From the NCBI GenBank assembly GCA_900552295.1, contig URZB01000063.1, forward strand, positions 1 through 7,914: a DNA stretch of 7,914 nt. The letters run 5' to 3'. The stretch comes from an uncultured Collinsella sp. (GTDB taxonomy: Bacteria > Actinomycetota > Coriobacteriia > Coriobacteriales > Coriobacteriaceae). A program made the translations under genes and the position numbers. Below are positions 6,153-7,914 of this stretch, piece after piece (within the stretch, counting starts at the first letter, position 1; the number at the start of each line of letters is the position of its first letter). Under the pieces are notes generated by a model that saw only the letters and a program-made list of their open reading frames with translations, was not told the origin of the DNA and made no database searches.

Positions 6153-7914
6153 CTAGGCCCGCGGTACGATCGGGCGGTTAACTTTGGCTAGCATATCAGA
6201 AGCGCACGAATCGAGCGCCCAGCTCCGGAAAGCCGAAAACTCCATGCGCGAGCGCAAGCCCTCCAAATAGCGAATTGACCTGCTCAATTGCACGCGGCCG
6301 GGGTTTTCGGCCATCGCGATGCGACGAGTGTCGTCAAACCCCGAAACGCGGCAGAAACCAAGCTCTTCGAAGATTCCCAGGCCGCTTTCCACCGAGCGCT
6401 CGTCGACCGGCGTGCGAGCATCGATGGCAAGGCACATCTGCGCGATGTCGATATCGCTCGCGCTAAAGGAATCGTCCCCGGTCTTGCCGCGGTTGGAGCG
6501 CCACATGGTCTGCAGCGCGCGATAGAGCGTGACGAGCTCATCGCGCTCGGGCGCATAGCAGTCGAGTAGGCGCTCGTTAATACGGGCGTCACGCGACGAA
6601 TAGAGTAGATGGATCACGGCGGGTTGGCCATCGCGACCGGCGCGGCCGCTCATCTGGTTAAACTCAATGCCGCCAAACGGCATGTGATAGAGCACGACAT
6701 GGCGAATATCGGGAAGGTTGACGCCCTCGCCAAAGGCGGATGTCGAGACGATGCAGCTGAGGCTGCCGTCTCGAAACGCCTCCTCTACGCGATGGCGGTC
6801 GGTGCGCGTAAGGCCAGCGTTATAGAACGCGATACGGGTCGCACAGTCGGGAACGCGTTTGCGTAGTGTCTTGGCGAGCGCCACGGACTGGTCACGCGAA
6901 TTGACGTAAATGACGGTCTTCTCCCCCGTCGCCACGATCGACACCAAACGGTTCTCGCGGCTCGCAAGGTCGCGGTCGTCCTCGAGCTGCAGGTTCTCGC
7001 GCACCGTCTCGTCGACCACCGTGCGAGTGATTGGCAACATGCGGGCAAGCTCGGCCACGACCGGAGCCGTCGCGGTGGCCGTCGCAGCCATAACGACCGG
7101 GTCGCCCAGGGCTTTGAGGATATCGGGCATGTCGAGATAGGCGCTACGGTCGCCGCCCTTGGCAAGGCCGGCGTGGTGCGCCTCATCGATAACGACAAAG
7201 CCGATGCGGCCCGAACGCGCGAAACGGTCACGGTGGATAGACAGGAACTCGGGCGTCGTGAGCACGATACCGGTGCGGCCCGAAGCTAGGCCGGCGAACA
7301 CGTCATCGCGTGCGGCCTCCACGGTCTCGCCGGTCAGCACGCCAACGCCAATGCCAAGCGCTGCCATCGTCGACGAGAGGTGATAGGCCTGGTCGGCAAC
7401 GAGCGCACGCAGCGGATAGACAAAGATGCTCGCACGCCCGCGAAGGACCGCCTCGCGCGCGGCATGCACATGGAAGATGAGCGACTTGCCGCGCCCCGTT
7501 CCCATAACGGCCAGAACACTCTGGTGATCGGCCAGGGCATCGAGCGCCTCGACCTGCGCGCGGTGCGGCTGGTTCGAGCCGATAAAGCTATGGATAAGCG
7601 AGCGCGTCAGCTCGGTATAAGAAAGCTGGGCGAGCGTCTCGCGTTTACGCGACTCCAGGCGCAGGCCAGAATCCGCCGGCTGCACGCCACGACGAAGCTC
7701 GCATGCCGGATCGTCGACGCTGGGCAGCGTGGTATCGCGGACCAGAACATCCTTGACCATGAGCTTGGGCTTCACACGCCCCTGCCAATGCTCGGCAACG
7801 GCCTCGAACACCAAGTCGACAGCACTATCGCAGTTGATGAGCTTATCGATTTGCGGCACGCGGAACATAATGGCCGGCACGCTCGCGGCGCCATCGGTCG
7901 CCACAAAGCGCATG
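6153..7914 (-). CDS. RecJ–RecQ-like helicase fusion, 3' part only
   Basis: The frame is open to the window edge, so the gene is partial; 586 residues from the first visible Met are seen. Residues 12-60 (FRVPQIDKLINCDSAVDLVF, then WQGRVKPKLMVKDVLVRD) look like the OB-type domain near the C-terminus of RecJ, the single-strand-specific 5'-3' exonuclease; the DHH/DHHA1 nuclease part would lie upstream. After a linker comes a superfamily 2 helicase core: RxxQ-type motif 0 (118-121), Walker A MGTGRGKS (137-144), YPLRALVADQ (166-175), DEAH (243-246), TATATA (278-283), IYVNSR (335-340), FGEGVNLPD (394-402) and QMSGRAGRDG (420-429). This pattern is RecQ-like. The usual RecQ zinc cysteine cluster and HRDC domain are not seen; residues 484-525 may form a winged helix. 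The likely role is unwinding coupled to end resection in DNA repair. It probably shares an operon with rel. If the RecJ assignment is wrong, it is simply a RecQ-like helicase with an unknown N-terminus. Confidence 0.85.
   Translation of the reverse strand, partial: MRFVATDGAASVPAIMFRVPQIDKLINCDSAVDLVFEAVAEHWQGRVKPKLMVKDVLVRDTTLPSVDDPACELRRGVQPADSGLRLESRKRETLAQLSYTELTRSLIHSFIGSNQPHRAQVEALDALADHQSVLAVMGTGRGKSLIFHVHAAREAVLRGRASIFVYPLRALVADQAYHLSSTMAALGIGVGVLTGETVEAARDDVFAGLASGRTGIVLTTPEFLSIHRDRFARSGRIGFVVIDEAHHAGLAKGGDRSAYLDMPDILKALGDPVVMAATATATAPVVAELARMLPITRTVVDETVRENLQLEDDRDLASRENRLVSIVATGEKTVIYVNSRDQSVALAKTLRKRVPDCATRIAFYNAGLTRTDRHRVEEAFRDGSLSCIVSTSAFGEGVNLPDIRHVVLYHMPFGGIEFNQMSGRAGRDGQPAVIHLLYSSRDARINERLLDCYAPERDELVTLYRALQTMWRSNRGKTGDDSFSASDIDIAQMCLAIDARTPVDERSVESGLGIFEELGFCRVSGFDDTRRIAMAENPGRVQLSRSIRYLEGLRSRMEFSAFRSWALDSCASDMLAKVNRPIVPRA

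Noticed and set aside
5022..6191. Plus-strand open frame of 389 codons opposite the 5' half of rel
   Set aside because: It is antisense to conserved HD and synthetase domains, with no recognisable motif or ribosome site; long antisense frames are expected at this GC content.

Overview
The window looks like the end of a short-read contig from a high-GC actinobacterium, most probably class Coriobacteriia (Collinsella or a close relative). That assignment is inference from base composition, protein style and the apparent RecJ–helicase fusion; no search was run. Bases 1-28 are not genomic. They match the Nextera (Tn5) sequencing adapter with its 19-bp mosaic end, so genomic DNA starts at about base 29.

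Every gene I can support lies on the minus strand, so in reading order the layout runs from right to left. (1) 7914-6153: the 3' part of a large gene. It encodes the tail of a RecJ-type OB domain joined in frame to a RecQ-like superfamily 2 helicase; the nuclease part lies outside the window. (2) 6137-3777: a bifunctional (p)ppGpp synthetase/hydrolase (rel), starting 15 nt after the helicase stop, probably in the same operon. (3) A 12-bp perfect hairpin in the short gap. (4) 3688-3005: a glyoxalase II-like metallo-beta-lactamase-fold hydrolase. (5) A 194-bp intergenic region with a probable promoter. (6) 2810-1944: class II fructose-bisphosphate aldolase (fba). (7) A repeat-rich intergenic region of about 350 bp (1597-1943). 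It holds two tandem copies of an 87-89 bp repeat, one of which forms a long near-perfect palindrome, and next to it the promoter of the following gene. (8) 1596-163: a cytoplasmic transglutaminase-like protein. (9) 123-37: tRNA-Leu(CAA) with an encoded CCA end.

Functionally this is mostly core metabolism and housekeeping: DNA repair or recombination, the stringent response, a thioester or detoxification hydrolase, glycolysis and translation. The order recJ, rel, MBL hydrolase resembles a neighbourhood widespread in Gram-positive bacteria (recJ-apt-rel-dtd-MBL-hisS-aspS), with apt and dtd missing here and fba where hisS would be expected. I see no CRISPR array, transposase, phage gene or obvious defence system. 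The items most worth a second look are the RecJ–RecQ-like fusion and the tandem palindromic repeat between fba and the transglutaminase gene.
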